Under the pieces are notes generated by a model. It did no database searches and had not been told where the DNA came from. It saw only the letters and a program-made list of their open reading frames with translations. Source: an uncultured Clostridia bacterium (lineage in GTDB: Bacteria; Bacillota; Clostridia; Peptostreptococcales; Anaerovoracaceae). Taken from it: a stretch of DNA of 8,299 nucleotides. The stretch covers positions 1-8,299 of the forward strand of contig CAKQUI010000098.1 in the NCBI GenBank assembly GCA_934277495.1. Direction: 5' to 3'. Position numbers and translations under genes: made by a program. Positions 6,695 to 8,299 of this stretch are shown here, piece after piece. The first letter of the stretch is position 1. Every line of letters begins with the position of its first letter.

Positions 6695-7714
6695 ATGAAA
6701 GAAGTAGCTGTAGAACAGGCTGTGGGCACAGTACTGGCTCATGACCTGACGCAGATAATCCCGGGCGAATACAAAGGCGCCAAATTCAAAAAAGGGCATA
6801 TCATAAAGGAGGAGGATGTACCGGTCCTTCTTTCCATGGGAAAGAGGCATCTGTTCGTTCTTGAGAAAGATGATGACGATGTCCATGAAAACGATGCAGC
6901 GTACAGGATAGCTTCGAAGGCTGCAGGCAAAGGTATCGGACTGACGGAACCGTCGGAAGGCAAAATCGAGCTGAGGGCAGCTACAGACGGGCTCCTGAAG
7001 ATAGACAGAGACAGGCTTTTTGAGCTGGTTTCCCAGGATGAGATAATGTTCGCCGCGATACACGAGAATGTGGTCGTGAGAAAAGGGGACAAGCTGGCAG
7101 GTACCAGGATAATACCGCTGTTCGTAGCGGAATCCGTGATGCAGGCAGCAGAAAAAATACTGGAAGCAGGACCGCTTGTGGAGATCGTGCCTCTCAAAGA
7201 AATGAAAGTAGGCGTGGTGACTACCGGAAGCGAAGTATACAATGGGATAATAAAAGACGCTTTCGGACCTGTGCTGGTGAAAAAATTCGGAGCATTGGGC
7301 AGCAAAGTGGAAAAACAGCTTTTTGCAGATGACGACGAAGAGATGATAGCAGACTGTATCAGGCAGCTTGTTGACGAAGGTATGGATATCATCGGCATAA
7401 CAGGCGGTATGTCTGTGGACCCTGACGACAGGACGCCTTCAGGCATAAGGCATGCAGGCGGCGAAGTGGTGAGCTACGGTGCACCAGTACTGCCGGGAGC
7501 TATGTTCATGCTGTCCTATATAGGTGATGTGCCTGTGGTGGGACTTCCTGGCTGCGTTATGTACAGCCGTACAAGCGTGTTCGATCTTATCGTGCCGAGA
7601 CTTCTGGCAGGCGAGAGGATCACTAAAAACGATATAAACAGGCTGGCTCACGGTGGGCTGTGTCTTAACTGCGAGACCTGCACATACCCTGCGTGCGGAT
7701 TCGGGAAAGCATAG
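6695..7714 (+). CDS. MoeA-like molybdopterin-binding protein with Cys-rich tail
   Basis: A 339-residue protein related to the molybdopterin-binding domain of MoeA, MogA and MoaB. The N-terminal part, including AVGTVLAHDLTQIIPG (9-24), resembles the start of MoeA domain I. The cofactor-binding domain begins near 170 with VGVVTTGSEVY (172-182), then GITGGMSVDPDD (234-245) and VVGLPGC (281-287). Canonical MoeA has about 400 residues, a GGVSVGD-type loop and GLPGNP; here the Asn-Pro is replaced by Cys-Val. The C-terminus has Cys323-x2-Cys326-x2-Cys329-x4-Cys334, a motif that could bind zinc or an iron-sulfur cluster. This fits the MoeA-like subgroup of unknown function seen in Clostridia rather than true MoeA. 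It follows modC by two bases, so it is probably made together with the importer and may receive molybdate or handle a modified cofactor; that role is inferred. The ATG at 6695 has only weak ribosome-site similarity (AAGG at 6681-6684) and may rely on coupling. Confidence 0.88.
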   Translation: MKEVAVEQAVGTVLAHDLTQIIPGEYKGAKFKKGHIIKEEDVPVLLSMGKRHLFVLEKDDDDVHENDAAYRIASKAAGKGIGLTEPSEGKIELRAATDGLLKIDRDRLFELVSQDEIMFAAIHENVVVRKGDKLAGTRIIPLFVAESVMQAAEKILEAGPLVEIVPLKEMKVGVVTTGSEVYNGIIKDAFGPVLVKKFGALGSKVEKQLFADDDEEMIADCIRQLVDEGMDIIGITGGMSVDPDDRTPSGIRHAGGEVVSYGAPVLPGAMFMLSYIGDVPVVGLPGCVMYSRTSVFDLIVPRLLAGERITKNDINRLAHGGLCLNCETCTYPACGFGKA

Positions 7715-7729
7715 GTGATAAGAGAAAGA

Positions 7730-8299
7730 ATGGGAAACAAAGGCAGAGATCGCACGATTTCGTATTCTTTCAGGGCATCACTTCCTATAATGGCAGGATA
7801 TATAGTTCTGGGGCTGGGCTTCGGCCTGCTGCTCCAGAGCAAAGGCTACGGCTGGTGGTGGGCGACGCTGATGAGCGTCATAGTCTATGCAGGCTCAATG
7901 CAGTACGTTGCCATAGATCTGCTGGCAGGAGGTGCATCACTGATCACGACGGCCCTGATGACGGTGATGGTCAATATCAGACATCTTTTTTACGGTATAA
8001 CGATGATAGAAAAATACAAAGGTACAGGACGAAAAAAACCGTACCTTATTTTTGCGTTGACTGACGAAACTTTTTCACTGGTGTGTTCAGCGGATCCACC
8101 GGAGAATGTAGACAGGAAACGATATTACTTTTTCGTGTCCATGTTCAACCAGATATACTGGGTCACAGGAAGTACCATAGGAGCAGTGCTGGGGGATATC
8201 ATCCCGTTCGATACCACCGGCGTGGACTTTTCCATGACGGCGCTCTTCGTGATAATCTTCGTGGAGCAGTGGGAAAAGGCGCATACCCACATCCCGGCG
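7730..8299 (+). CDS. azlC: AzlC-family branched-chain amino acid exporter subunit (partial)
   Basis: The frame is open from ATG 7730 to the window end, giving the first 190 residues of a protein family usually about 230-240 long; the 3' end is outside the window. AzlC forms the large membrane subunit of an exporter of branched-chain amino acids and analogues, with the small AzlD normally encoded just downstream. Recognisable segments are YAGSMQYVAIDLLAGGAS (53-70), NIRHLFYG (82-89), TDETFSL (111-117) with its acidic pair, GAVLGDIIP (151-159) and FSMTALFVIIFVEQW (167-181). AGGTGA (7713-7718) may be the ribosome site, 11 bases before the ATG; an in-frame GTG at 7715 is possible but has no such site. 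It lies 15 bp behind the MoeA-like gene with no terminator between, so it may be co-transcribed, although no functional link to molybdenum is known. Confidence 0.88.
   Translation, partial: MGNKGRDRTISYSFRASLPIMAGYIVLGLGFGLLLQSKGYGWWWATLMSVIVYAGSMQYVAIDLLAGGASLITTALMTVMVNIRHLFYGITMIEKYKGTGRKKPYLIFALTDETFSLVCSADPPENVDRKRYYFFVSMFNQIYWVTGSTIGAVLGDIIPFDTTGVDFSMTALFVIIFVEQWEKAHTHIPA

Noticed and set aside
6739..7446. Long minus-strand open frame of 235 codons opposite the MoeA-like gene
   Set aside because: Antisense shadow with Ser/Ile/Pro-rich composition; the plus strand shows clear molybdopterin-binding motifs and operon spacing.

Overview
The window looks like a chromosomal segment from an anaerobic Gram-positive bacterium of the class Clostridia. 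The evidence is strong AGGAGG-type ribosome binding sites, frequent ATA, AGA and AGG codons, a moderate GC content judged by eye, a lipoprotein-type ModA, and protein forms such as the MogA-MOSC fusion and the short Cys-tailed MoeA-like protein that I associate with Clostridia. The family or genus cannot be fixed from the sequence alone. I see no insertion sequence, phage gene, CRISPR array, tRNA or rRNA.

Layout: (1) 1-79, a short leader that may fold, followed by a plus-strand MATE-family efflux transporter (80-1444). (2) 1445-1840, a convergent region holding a hairpin terminator (1550-1597) and a 43-codon minus-strand gene for a very polar, Asn/Gln/Lys/Glu-rich peptide (1635-1766). (3) 1841-4216, a minus-strand molybdenum cofactor (Moco) operon transcribed moaA, moaC, then a MogA/MoaB-type domain fused to a MOSC domain; the genes are separated by 4 bp or overlap by 22 bp. 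(4) 4217-4528, a 312-bp AT-rich divergent control region with candidate extended -10 promoters for both operons and two GTTG-N6-CAAC palindromes spaced exactly 31 bp apart. (5) 4529-7714, a plus-strand molybdate uptake operon modA-modB-modC followed two bases later by a MoeA-like molybdopterin-binding protein with a four-cysteine C-terminal tail. (6) 7730 to the window end, the start of an AzlC-family branched-chain amino acid exporter subunit, 15 bp behind the MoeA-like gene.

How the genes work together: ModABC would import molybdate (or tungstate). MoaA and MoaC convert GTP to cyclic pyranopterin monophosphate, the first committed intermediate of the cofactor. The MogA-like domain would adenylylate molybdopterin, and the MoeA-like protein may take part in metal insertion or handle a finished cofactor. 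The MOSC domain suggests a tailoring or sulfur-handling step. MoaD, MoaE, MoeB and a full-length MoeA are not in the window and must be elsewhere if the pathway is complete. ModC lacks the usual C-terminal molybdate-binding domain, so any metal sensing probably acts through a separate DNA-binding protein, for which the paired palindromes are the best candidate site.
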